From positions 1-14,751 of the forward strand of contig CACWJV010000106.1 of NCBI GenBank assembly GCA_902761265.1: a stretch of 14,751 nucleotides of DNA, read 5' to 3'. The notes beneath the pieces were generated by a model, which was not told the origin of the DNA, made no database searches, and saw only the letters and a list, made by a program, of their open reading frames with translations. Position 1 is the first letter of the stretch, and every line of letters begins with the position of its first letter. This DNA is from Oscillospiraceae bacterium (GTDB lineage Bacteria > Bacillota > Clostridia > Oscillospirales > Acutalibacteraceae). Made by a program: the position numbers and the translations under genes. Below, piece after piece: positions 7,251 to 13,525 of this stretch.

Positions 7251-8011
7251 TTATTTGCTGCGTTTGCAAAGCTCGTTGCGCGTTTGCAGCGCGGTCTGCG
7301 TTTGCAAAATCGTTTTGCGTGCGGCGGCATAATCGCCGGCGGCAACAGCGGTTTGCAATTCGTCGAGCAGCACGGAAAGCTGCAGTTCCTGTGCGTTTGT
7401 CGCGTCGGAACTCATCGGGTCACTGTAGCGGAAATCCTCCGCGAGCTTTGCGAGGTAGTTTTTGGTTTCGGCGTCGTCACACGCACCGGCGAGCGCCGCG
7501 GCTTTGGATTGCAAAAGCAGCCGAGGTAGTTTTTGGTTTCGGCGTCGTCACACGCACCGGCGAGCGCCGCGGCTTTGGATTGCAAAAGCAGCATGCCGCC
7601 CTGCGCGGTCTTGACTTTTTCGTCCTGGCTCTCCACAACCTCGCGTGCCGCGTCTGCACCGACAAGGCCGACGACAAACGCCGCAAACAGCAGCACATAG
7701 CACAGTGCGCCGCACCACAGCGGCACCCGGTCGCCCAGCGCCATACCGAGAAAGCCGAGCAGCATCTGGACGATGAGGTAGATCACGCCCAACCGTGCGA
7801 TCGGGAAGCCGTAGAATTTGCTTTTATAGGTTTCACCCTTGTGGAATGCGAGGCCGATCGTGACGACCTGCATCAGTACGGCAAAGAGCGAAAACGCGAA
7901 CGCCGTCCAGTAGAGCTTGGTATGTTCGAAAGGAATGACGAACGCGAGCACAAGAAATACAGCCAGCGCCAACGCGACCAGCACGAGTTCGCGGACAAGA
8001 TTCTTTTTCAT
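7251..8011 (-). pseudogene. Four-TM membrane protein gene, frameshifted by a 71-bp duplication
   Basis: From ATG at 8011 (GAGGTG about 6 bases upstream) the frame encodes four membrane segments (about 8-26, 34-55, 72-92, 98-117) followed by a helical tail. At about residue 163 an exact 71-bp tandem duplication (7451-7521 and 7522-7592) shifts the frame, and translation ends at 7412 after 199 residues. The original frame resumes after the duplicated block and runs to a stop at 7251. Removing one copy restores a 229-residue protein whose tail contains AKLAEDFRYSDPMSSDATN and an Ala-rich helix. No family was recognised. It lies 21 bases after the SPFH gene and 9 before the zinc ribbon gene, the middle of a three-gene operon. 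The break may be real or an assembly error. An upstream GTG at 8020 is rejected because the Shine-Dalgarno would touch it. Confidence 0.8.
7451..7592. repeat. Exact 71-bp tandem duplication
   Basis: Bases 7451-7521 are repeated without mismatch as 7522-7592; each copy begins CGAGGTAGTTTTTGG and ends GCAAAAGCAGC. The bases flanking the two copies differ, so the repeat is exactly 71 bp. Since 71 is not a multiple of three, the surrounding gene is put out of frame. Both copies lie inside the coding tail of the four-TM protein. Confidence 0.97.
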
Positions 8012-8032
8012 GGAAAGCACCTCTTTCTTTCG

Positions 8033-9298
8033 TTACTGCGGCTGTTTGGCGCCGCAATCGGGGCAAAAGCGCGACGTGATGCCCGCTTTGCCACAGGCGG
8101 GACAGGTCCACGCCGCCGGCAGCGGCTTTTTCGTTCCGCAATTCGGGCAAAAGGCGCTCGGGATCTGCTTTGTGCCGCAGGTCGGGCAGTCCCAGCCGTC
8201 TCCTTTCGGCGCAGCAACGCCGGACAGCATCGGTTCCACAACGTCTTTGGTCATACCGGCGATCCCGCCCATGGCGCCCAGCGCAACACCGAGACCGGCC
8301 ACGTCGCCGATGGACGATCCGCCGCTGCCGCCGATGCCGTTTTGCATCGCCTCCATGCCGACCATGCGCGCCGTTTCCTGGCTGTAGGTATAGCCCTTCA
8401 TACGCATAGCTTCGGCTTCGGCCTCGGCTTTCATTTTATATGCTTCGGCTTCGGCCTGTGCGCCGATCAGCCGCAGGTGCGCTTCGGTCTGCGCCTCCAC
8501 TTCGCGGCGCTTTTGCGCGGCTTCGGCTTCGAGCTTGCGGATCTCCTCCTGCTGCACGGCAAGATAGCGGTCGGCGTACTGCTGGCGCAGACGCTTGAAA
8601 TTGGGATCGTCGTCGGGCGTAACGATGCGCGAGATGAAAAATTCCGGCATAAACAGGCCGTAGTCCGCGATCGCTTCGTTGATCCGCGCACGCAGCGCTT
8701 CACTGAGCTTTAAAAGCTGGGCGTCGATTTCGAGCACGGCGATGCCGCAGTCCTTGATTGTCTGGGCAAGATAGGCTTTGACCTGCGTCATCACCATGGC
8801 GCGCATCACGCCGCGGCAGTCCGCGGTGCCAAGCAGTTGCGACAGGCCGAGCCCGCCCGTTGTCCCAACAACCTTGAGCAGCAGGCGGCGGAAATCGGAC
8901 ACGCGGATATTGAATTCGCCGCTCGCGCCGAGCTCGACGTGCATCCCCGTTGCCGGGTCAAACAGACGCACTTTGCTGTCGGTGCCCCATTTGACGCCCA
9001 TGAGCGTCGCTTTGTTGCAAAAATAGACTTCGCTGTGGAAGGTCGTTTCGGTATCCGTCGGCAGCTTGTAGACCGCATCCATCTTCGGCAGAAGCTGCGT
9101 TTCCAGCGTATAGCGTCCGGCGCCGAACAGATCGAGCGCCTGCCCGTCGCGGAAAAAGATCGCCTCCTGCGATTCGTGCACGATAAGCTGGGAGCCGAGC
9201 GTGAAGTTTTCCGCCGGATATTTATAGATCAGGGTGTCGTTGCCGCCCTCATACAGGATTACGCTTGCAAGATTGTCCTGGGTGTTCAGGTTCTCCAT
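8033..9298 (-). CDS. SPFH/Band-7 protein with two C-terminal zinc ribbons (YdjI-like)
   Basis: The 421-residue protein has an SPFH core (about 15-225, with LIVHESQEAIFFRDG, GRYTLETQLLP and GEFNIRVSDFRRLL), a charged coiled coil (about 230-300, with alternating Ala/Glu), a Gly-rich hinge (about 320-350) and two zinc ribbons: Cys371/374/384/387 and Cys399/402/412/415. It resembles the family often labelled 'virion core protein-like SPFH', which includes B. subtilis YdjI. SPFH proteins form large membrane-associated ring or cage assemblies. The ATG at 9298 is preferred over 9307 because AAAGGA lies at normal distance from it but directly abuts the other. It is the first gene of the three-gene module, under its own promoter. 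Confidence 0.88.
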   Translation of the reverse strand: MENLNTQDNLASVILYEGGNDTLIYKYPAENFTLGSQLIVHESQEAIFFRDGQALDLFGAGRYTLETQLLPKMDAVYKLPTDTETTFHSEVYFCNKATLMGVKWGTDSKVRLFDPATGMHVELGASGEFNIRVSDFRRLLLKVVGTTGGLGLSQLLGTADCRGVMRAMVMTQVKAYLAQTIKDCGIAVLEIDAQLLKLSEALRARINEAIADYGLFMPEFFISRIVTPDDDPNFKRLRQQYADRYLAVQQEEIRKLEAEAAQKRREVEAQTEAHLRLIGAQAEAEAYKMKAEAEAEAMRMKGYTYSQETARMVGMEAMQNGIGGSGGSSIGDVAGLGVALGAMGGIAGMTKDVVEPMLSGVAAPKGDGWDCPTCGTKQIPSAFCPNCGTKKPLPAAWTCPACGKAGITSRFCPDCGAKQPQ

Positions 9299-9331
9299 CG
9301 GGGTCATCCTTTCTTTATCTTTGATCGCTTC

Positions 9332-9360
9332 ATTATAGCATAGCTGCGTCTCTTTTTCAA
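9332..9360 (-). promoter_or_regulatory. Sigma-A promoter of the SPFH module
   Basis: On the minus strand TTGAAA (9355-9360) and TATAAT (9332-9337) are spaced by 17 bases. The -35 box overlaps the TGA stop of thiN (9357-9359), so the promoter is built into the end of the upstream gene. The leader to the ATG is short, about 25-30 bases. Confidence 0.75.
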
Positions 9361-9965
9361 TCCCTTGTAAGAATCAGCAGCACGCCGTTTTTGACGCTGA
9401 CCGTCGCGGGCTTGCCGGTAAAATGATTGCTGACGCCGAGCGGAAACCCGTTGGTCAGCGGGATGTCCTTCGCTTCATAATACAGCCCTTCGATCGTGAC
9501 GCCTTCGCTTTTTTCCGAAAGGGAAAACACCGAGATGCCGCCCTTGCGCTTTGCGTCAAAGTGGACTGCCGCGTTTTTGATGACGGTGAGCGTCTCTTTA
9601 TCGCCGACCAGCATCCCCTGCGCGCCGTGTTCGGCGAGATACTGCAAATGCTGGATGTTGGCGAGCGTGTGGTCGAGCCGGCCGCCGACGCAGCCGTAGA
9701 ACACAAAGCGGTCAAACCCGCGACCCAGCCCCTCTTTGATCGCGATAAACGAATCGGTCACATCCTTTTCGACCGGATAAACGACCACGTTATCTCCCTT
9801 CGGCACAACGCCGAGCGAATCAAAGTCTCCCACGATGAGATCGGGCGTGATGTTAAAATTGGCGGCTGCGGCCAGCCCGCCGTCAGCGCAGATGACAAAC
9901 GCATCCGTCGGCACCGAAAGTTTGCGAACGGGGCCGGCGCCGATGACGACACAGGTTTTGGACAT
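9357..9965 (-). CDS. thiN: Thiamine pyrophosphokinase
   Basis: The 202-residue enzyme transfers pyrophosphate from ATP to thiamine, making the cofactor TPP. Family motifs are in order: ADGG (27-30), DLIVGDFDS (42-50), EKDVTDSFIAI (66-76), GGRLDHTLANI (94-104) and SNHF (179-182). The start at 9965 is set by AAGGAAGGAG about 8 bases upstream and by MSKTCVVIGAGP aligning with other ThiN proteins. The same frame stays open far upstream, but only as an overlap with the divergent ArsC-like gene. In many Clostridia thiN follows rsgA and rpe; those are not here. No TPP riboswitch was recognised in the short upstream gap. Confidence 0.94.
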   Translation of the reverse strand: MSKTCVVIGAGPVRKLSVPTDAFVICADGGLAAAANFNITPDLIVGDFDSLGVVPKGDNVVVYPVEKDVTDSFIAIKEGLGRGFDRFVFYGCVGGRLDHTLANIQHLQYLAEHGAQGMLVGDKETLTVIKNAAVHFDAKRKGGISVFSLSEKSEGVTIEGLYYEAKDIPLTNGFPLGVSNHFTGKPATVSVKNGVLLILTRD

Positions 9966-9994
9966 GGAAAGCGCTCCTTCCTTGGCCGTTTTGC

Positions 9995-10023
9995 TTGACG
10001 AAACGGCAAAAATATGATATAGT
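9995..10023 (+). promoter_or_regulatory. Sigma-A promoter of the ArsC-like/DUF896 pair
   Basis: TTGACG (9995-10000) and TATAGT (10018-10023) are separated by 17 bases, about 32 bases before the ATG at 10056. It is in the divergent gap with thiN. No equally good promoter was found for thiN on the other strand. Confidence 0.75.
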
Positions 10024-10055
10024 GAGTCGATCAATCGAAAGAAACAGGTGTTGGT

Positions 10056-10409
10056 ATGAATATCCAGATCTACGGCACACAGAAGTGTTTTGACACCAAG
10101 AAGGCGCAGCGCTATTTTAAGGAGCGGCGGATCAAGGTGCAGTTTGTCGATCTTTTGAAATTCGGGATGAGCAAGGGCGAGCTGCGGTCGGTCAAGACGG
10201 CGCTCAAATGCAAATGCGACGATCTTGTGAGCGACAAAGCCAAACAGGGCGACGCCGCTGTGATCGCATATCTTGCAAGCGAAGAAGCCAAAGAGGAAAA
10301 GCTGCTCGAAAACCAAAGCTGGCTCAAAACGCCGATTGTCCGCAACGGCAAACAGGCGACGCTCGGCGTGCAAACGGAGATCTGGAAACAATGGGAGGCA
10401 CAGGGCTGA
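10056..10409 (+). CDS. ArsC/Spx-family thioredoxin-fold protein
   Basis: The 117-residue protein has the ArsC/Spx fold: MNIQIYGTQKCFDTKKAQRYF at the start, and the cis-proline segment LKTPIVRNGKQATLG (about 90-104). The active site reads C11-F-D-T14, with one Cys and no CxxC, as in ArsC-like/YffB-type members rather than redox-switch Spx. Other cysteines (52 and 54, KCKC) are elsewhere. Function could be a glutathione- or thioredoxin-dependent reductase or a regulator; arsenic resistance is not implied, as no ars genes are near. CAGGTG lies about 8 bases before the ATG. The stop codon overlaps the next gene's start. Confidence 0.85.
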   Translation: MNIQIYGTQKCFDTKKAQRYFKERRIKVQFVDLLKFGMSKGELRSVKTALKCKCDDLVSDKAKQGDAAVIAYLASEEAKEEKLLENQSWLKTPIVRNGKQATLGVQTEIWKQWEAQG

Positions 10410-10618
10410 TGGTAACAGAAGAACAGATTGCGCGGATCAACGCACTCGCAAGAAAATCGAAAACGCCCGAGGGTCTGACCGATGAGGAACGTGACGAACA
10501 AAAAATGCTGCGCGAGCTGTATATCGCGTCATTTCGCGAAAGCTTGGTCGGCCAGCTCGAAAACACCTATATCGTGGACGCGCACGGCAACAAGCGAAAA
10601 GTGCAGCGCCGCAAATAA
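10409..10618 (+). CDS. DUF896 (YnzC-family) small protein
   Basis: The 69-residue protein matches the DUF896 family: two helices starting EEQIARINALARKSK, then GLTDEERDEQKMLRELYIASFR and the signature LVGQLENTYIVD. B. subtilis YnzC, the best known member, sits in an SOS-induced operon but its molecular role is unclear. The ATG overlaps the preceding TGA by one base (TGATG), with GGGAGG 10 bases upstream, indicating translational coupling. A longer frame upstream (to 10208) is only a shadow of the ArsC-like gene. A strong terminator follows directly. Confidence 0.88.
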   Translation: MVTEEQIARINALARKSKTPEGLTDEERDEQKMLRELYIASFRESLVGQLENTYIVDAHGNKRKVQRRK

Positions 10619-10624
10619 CCGAAT

Positions 10625-10651
10625 CGCCGGGATGCCCGGCGTTTTTCTTTT
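10625..10651 (+). terminator. Intrinsic terminator of the ArsC-like/DUF896 operon
   Basis: CGCCGGG (10625-10631), loop ATG and CCCGGCG (10635-10641) form a perfect 7-bp stem, followed by TTTTTCTTTT (10642-10651). It begins 7 bases after the DUF896 stop. Confidence 0.92.
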
Positions 10652-10682
10652 GCAAAGCAAAAATGCCGATCGGGGATCGGCA
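10652..10682 (-). terminator. Intrinsic terminator of the phoH-ybeY-dgkA operon
   Basis: TGCCGATC (10664-10671) and GATCGGCA (10675-10682) form a perfect 8-bp stem with a GGG loop on the plus strand. On the minus strand it is followed by TTTTTGCTTTGC. It lies just past the dgkA stop and faces the plus-strand terminator only about 13 bases away. Confidence 0.85.
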
Positions 10683-10688
10683 CAAAGG

Positions 10689-11183
10689 TTACTTTTGGGT
10701 GTTGTCGTCCTGTTTGCGGCCGCCGAAAAAGATGAACGCAGTGGCGGGAATGATGCTCAAAACAAACAGCGCGAAGGCCCACAGATGCGTTTTGAAATAC
10801 AAAAACATCTGGCGGAACGCCTGCGGCTGCAGCAGAATGCACAGTCCGACCAGCACGGCAAAGATCGCGCAGACCAGCACGGCGCCGGCCGCGGCGTCCT
10901 TGGCTTTTTTGGCGAGCGGATGACGTTCCTGCGTGGCAAGGTCGACCACGCTTTCCAGCGCAGTGTTCACGATCTCCATGCTCAGCACCAGCGCCGAGGC
11001 CAGCAGCAGCACCGCCCAGTCGGTACGCGAAAGGGTGAACCAATCGGTCAGAAGCAGAAAGCCGAGCATATAGCCGATACAGGTCAGATGGATCCGGAAA
11101 TTGCGTTCGGTGCGCAGCGTGTTCCACACACCGGCGAACGCATAGCCGAAGCTCTTGAAGAGCTTTTTGTACTGTTCTTTCAT
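10689..11183 (-). CDS. dgkA: Diacylglycerol/undecaprenol kinase
   Basis: The 164-residue integral membrane kinase of the DgkA family has RTERNFRIHL (24-33) and the signature MEIVNTALESVVDL (69-82, ExxNTAxE), then KKAKDAAAGAVL (92-103). In Gram-positives this family mainly phosphorylates undecaprenol, feeding the cell-wall lipid carrier. About 30 residues beyond the usual core carry one more membrane segment (about 133-153). It starts 4 bases after ybeY, with GGAAGA inside the ybeY end as ribosome binding site. In many Firmicutes cdd and era follow; here the operon ends with a terminator. Confidence 0.94.
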   Translation of the reverse strand: MKEQYKKLFKSFGYAFAGVWNTLRTERNFRIHLTCIGYMLGFLLLTDWFTLSRTDWAVLLLASALVLSMEIVNTALESVVDLATQERHPLAKKAKDAAAGAVLVCAIFAVLVGLCILLQPQAFRQMFLYFKTHLWAFALFVLSIIPATAFIFFGGRKQDDNTQK

Positions 11184-11187
11184 ACGT

Positions 11188-11694
11188 TTATTCTTCCACG
11201 GTATAATAGCTGCCGCTGCGCTCGAGGCCGAGCTGGGTCAGCACCGCCTCTTCCCGCTCGCGCATCCGCACGAGTTCGAGACCGCCGGCTTCGTGGTCAT
11301 AGCCGAGCAGGTGCAGCATGGAATGGACGGTCAGAAACGCGATCTCGCGGTCAAAGCTGTGGCCGTACAGCTCCGCCTGTTTTTTTGCGTGTTCAATGGA
11401 GATCACAATATCGCCGAGCATCTGGGCGCCGGTGTCGTTGTTGATATCATATTGGCCCTCCGCGCCGAGCGGGAACGAGAGCACGTCGGTGGAGCGGTCC
11501 ACGTTGCGGTATTTTTTGTTGAGTGCGTGGATCTTTTCGTCGTCCACAATCGTCACGCTGATCTCCGCCGAGCCTTTGAACTGTTCGTTGACCAAAACGG
11601 CGTTGCAGCAGCGGCGGATGAGCATCCGCAGGCCGCGCGGCAGTTTTTCGACCGTCTGATCATTGCTGATGATCACCTTGATATGGTCCTTCAT
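11188..11694 (-). CDS. ybeY: Endoribonuclease YbeY (16S rRNA maturation)
   Basis: The 168-residue zinc-dependent enzyme takes part in 3'-end maturation and quality control of 16S rRNA. The metal site is visible as H124-x3-H128-x5-H134 in TVHSMLHLLGYDHE, preceded by DRSTDVLSFPL and LGDIVIS. Its ATG overlaps the phoH stop by 4 bases (ATGA), a sign of translational coupling. Confidence 0.97.
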   Translation of the reverse strand: MKDHIKVIISNDQTVEKLPRGLRMLIRRCCNAVLVNEQFKGSAEISVTIVDDEKIHALNKKYRNVDRSTDVLSFPLGAEGQYDINNDTGAQMLGDIVISIEHAKKQAELYGHSFDREIAFLTVHSMLHLLGYDHEAGGLELVRMREREEAVLTQLGLERSGSYYTVEE

Positions 11695-12656
11695 TTCTTC
11701 TTTTTACCCTCCTCAAATTTCTCATACGCTTTGATGATGTCCTGCACCAGCTTGTGGCGCACCACATCCTTTTCCGAAAAGCGAATGGTTTCAATATCCT
11801 CTACGTTTTTCAAAATGCGAATCACGTCCACGAGACCCGAACGTTTGCCGTCCGGCAGGTCGATCTGCGTGATGTCGCCAGTGACGACGATTTTGGAGCC
11901 GAAGCCCAGGCGCGTCAAAAACATTTTCATCTGTTCCGGGGTGGTGTTTTGCGCTTCATCCAAAATGATGAAGCTGTCGTCGAGCGTGCGGCCGCGCATA
12001 TATGCCAGCGGCGCTACTTCGATATTGCCGCGCTCCTGATAGCGCTGGAACTGCTCCGCACCGAGCATATCAAACAACGCGTCATACAGCGGCCGCAGAT
12101 AGGGATCGACCTTTTGCTGCAAATCGCCCGGCAGAAAGCCCAGCTTTTCGCCCGCCTCCACGGCAGGACGCGTCAGGATGATGCGCTCGACTTCCTTGGC
12201 GCGAAAAGCGCTGACCGCCATGGCCACGGCAAGGTAGGTTTTGCCGGTGCCGGCGGGGCCGACGCCGAGGACGATCGTCTTTTCGCGGATCGCGTCGACG
12301 TATTTCTTTTGGCCAAGCGTTTTGGCTTTGATGGGTTTGCCCTTGGCGGTGATGCACACGCAGTCGCTGCCCATACTTTTGAGGCTGTCAGCGCTCCCCT
12401 CTTTGACCATGGCGATGACATAGCGGACGTTTTGTTCGCCCAGCGTTTCGCCTTTTTGCAGCAGATGCAAAAGCGAGAGCACCGCCTTTTCGGCCTGCAT
12501 CACCTGTTCCACATCGCCTTGAATCTTGAGCTCAGCGCCGCGGATGACGATATGCACGTCAAACGATTGCTCGATCAGCTTAATATTTTCGTCAAACGAG
12601 CCAAACAGCGAAATCGCCGTTTCCATCCGCTCGATATTGATCAGCCGTTCAAACAT
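11691..12656 (-). CDS. phoH: PhoH-like ATPase
   Basis: The 321-residue protein has a KH-like N-terminal region (about 18-60) and a P-loop ATPase domain with Walker A GPAGTGKT (133-140), Walker B FIILDEAQN (229-237) and the family segments LTRPAVEAGEKLGFLPG and VVTGDITQIDLP. It is the YbeZ-type PhoH, thought to act with YbeY in rRNA processing; its position directly before ybeY supports this. AGGAGGTGA precedes the ATG by 5 bases. In many Clostridia and Bacilli a 7TM-HD gene (pgpH) separates phoH from ybeY; here the two genes overlap. Confidence 0.96.
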   Translation of the reverse strand: MFERLINIERMETAISLFGSFDENIKLIEQSFDVHIVIRGAELKIQGDVEQVMQAEKAVLSLLHLLQKGETLGEQNVRYVIAMVKEGSADSLKSMGSDCVCITAKGKPIKAKTLGQKKYVDAIREKTIVLGVGPAGTGKTYLAVAMAVSAFRAKEVERIILTRPAVEAGEKLGFLPGDLQQKVDPYLRPLYDALFDMLGAEQFQRYQERGNIEVAPLAYMRGRTLDDSFIILDEAQNTTPEQMKMFLTRLGFGSKIVVTGDITQIDLPDGKRSGLVDVIRILKNVEDIETIRFSEKDVVRHKLVQDIIKAYEKFEEGKKKK

Positions 12657-12679
12657 ACCGTCACCTCCTGTTCTTTGCT

Positions 12680-12708
12680 ATTGTATCATAAAGTTTTGCA
12701 TTTGTGAA
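12680..12708 (-). promoter_or_regulatory. Sigma-A promoter of the phoH-ybeY-dgkA operon
   Basis: On the minus strand TTCACA (12703-12708) and TACAAT (12680-12685) are spaced by 17 bases, about 24 bases before the phoH ATG. The heptamer array starts at 12737, 28 bases upstream of the -35 box. Confidence 0.65.
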
Positions 12709-12736
12709 TAGAGTTTACAATTATTTTAAAGAAAAA

Positions 12737-12940
12737 AAGGGTTGAGGGATCAGGGATCGGGAACAAGGGGCAAGGGACACGAAAAAGGATGTGCAGCGGC
12801 AACCGCCGTTCCGCGTCGGGAAGCAATCAGCCGTCAGCCTATACTTGGATTATATCTTCCTGTTTGATTTCAGTTTTCACTTAGGCCCTAGTCCCTGGTC
12901 CCTAGTCCCTAGTCCCTTGTCCTTGGTTCCTTGCTCCTTA
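12737..12940. repeat. Heptamer inverted-arm element, copy 2
   Basis: The left arm (12737-12778) is six 7-mers: AAGGGTT, GAGGGAT, CAGGGAT, CGGGAAC, AAGGGGC, AAGGGAC. The right arm (12885-12940) is eight 7-mers in opposite orientation: GCCCTAG, TCCCTGG, TCCCTAG, TCCCTAG, TCCCTTG, TCCTTGG, TTCCTTG, CTCCTTA. The roughly 106-base core shows no similarity by eye to the core of copy 1 and no convincing gene. The element fills most of the gap between the divergent phoH and greA genes (12657-13024); apart from the two promoters, nothing else was seen in this gap. Confidence 0.85.
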
Positions 12941-12952
12941 ATCGAAAAACAC

Positions 12953-12981
12953 TTGACAGTTTGCCCGATATTTAATATAAT
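12953..12981 (+). promoter_or_regulatory. Consensus sigma-A promoter of greA-lysS
   Basis: TTGACA (12953-12958) and TATAAT (12976-12981), both perfect consensus, are spaced by exactly 17 bases, about 43 bases before the greA ATG. The right arm of the heptamer element ends 12 bases upstream of the -35 box. Confidence 0.92.
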
Positions 12982-13024
12982 AACTTATTGACAGAAAATA
13001 TTAACACCAGAAAGGATCATCACT

Positions 13025-13507
13025 ATGGCACAGGAAATTTTGCTTACCGCAGCAGGTCTCAAGGAACTGCAGGACGAACTCGAACATCTCAAGGTCGTCG
13101 GCCGTCAGGAGATCAAGGAAAAAATCCAGGTCGCGCTTTCCTTTGGCGACTTGTCAGAAAACAGTGAATACGACGAAGCCCGCAACGACCAGGGCAAACT
13201 CGAAGCGCGCATCAGCGAGATCGAATCAATTCTCGCCAACGCCAAGATCATTGACGAAGACACGCTGAGCACCGACATCATTCAGATGGGCTCCAAGGTC
13301 ACGATCAAGGACGTCGAATACGGCGACATCTATAAATATCAGATCATCTCCTCCACCTCCACCGCGAAGGACAAGGGCACCGACTATCTGACCAGCGACG
13401 AATCCCCTGTTGCAAAGGCGCTGATCGGCCACGCCGTAGGCGACAAGGTCGAAGTGGAAGCACCGGCCGGTATCGTGGTCTACGAAGTTGTGGAGATTTC
13501 CAAGTAA
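13025..13507 (+). CDS. greA: Transcription elongation factor GreA
   Basis: The 160-residue factor rescues backtracked RNA polymerase by stimulating cleavage of the nascent RNA. The N-terminal coiled coil (about 10-75) carries the catalytic tip GDLSENSEYDEAR with Asp42 and Glu45. The C-terminal FKBP-like domain has SPVAKALIGHAVGDKVEVEAPAG. AAAGGAT lies about 9 bases before the ATG. It is followed 18 bases later by lysS, a common gene pair in Firmicutes. Confidence 0.97.
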   Translation: MAQEILLTAAGLKELQDELEHLKVVGRQEIKEKIQVALSFGDLSENSEYDEARNDQGKLEARISEIESILANAKIIDEDTLSTDIIQMGSKVTIKDVEYGDIYKYQIISSTSTAKDKGTDYLTSDESPVAKALIGHAVGDKVEVEAPAGIVVYEVVEISK

Positions 13508-13525
13508 GAGAAAGGGACGATAACG

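Noticed and set aside
6911..8713. 600-codon open frame on the plus strand opposite the SPFH module
   Set aside because: It is a GC-rich antisense shadow: Arg/Ala/Gly-rich, no ribosome binding site or promoter, and it opposes three well-supported minus-strand genes.
9966..10055. TPP riboswitch before thiN
   Set aside because: The gap is too short and shows no THI-box-like conserved segments.
9966..10391. Upstream extension of the thiN frame
   Set aside because: It would overlap the divergent ArsC-like gene and its promoter; thiN homology and the Shine-Dalgarno set the start at 9965.
12737..12940. CRISPR array
   Set aside because: The repeat unit is only 7 bp, directly tandem without spacers, and the two arms have opposite orientation.
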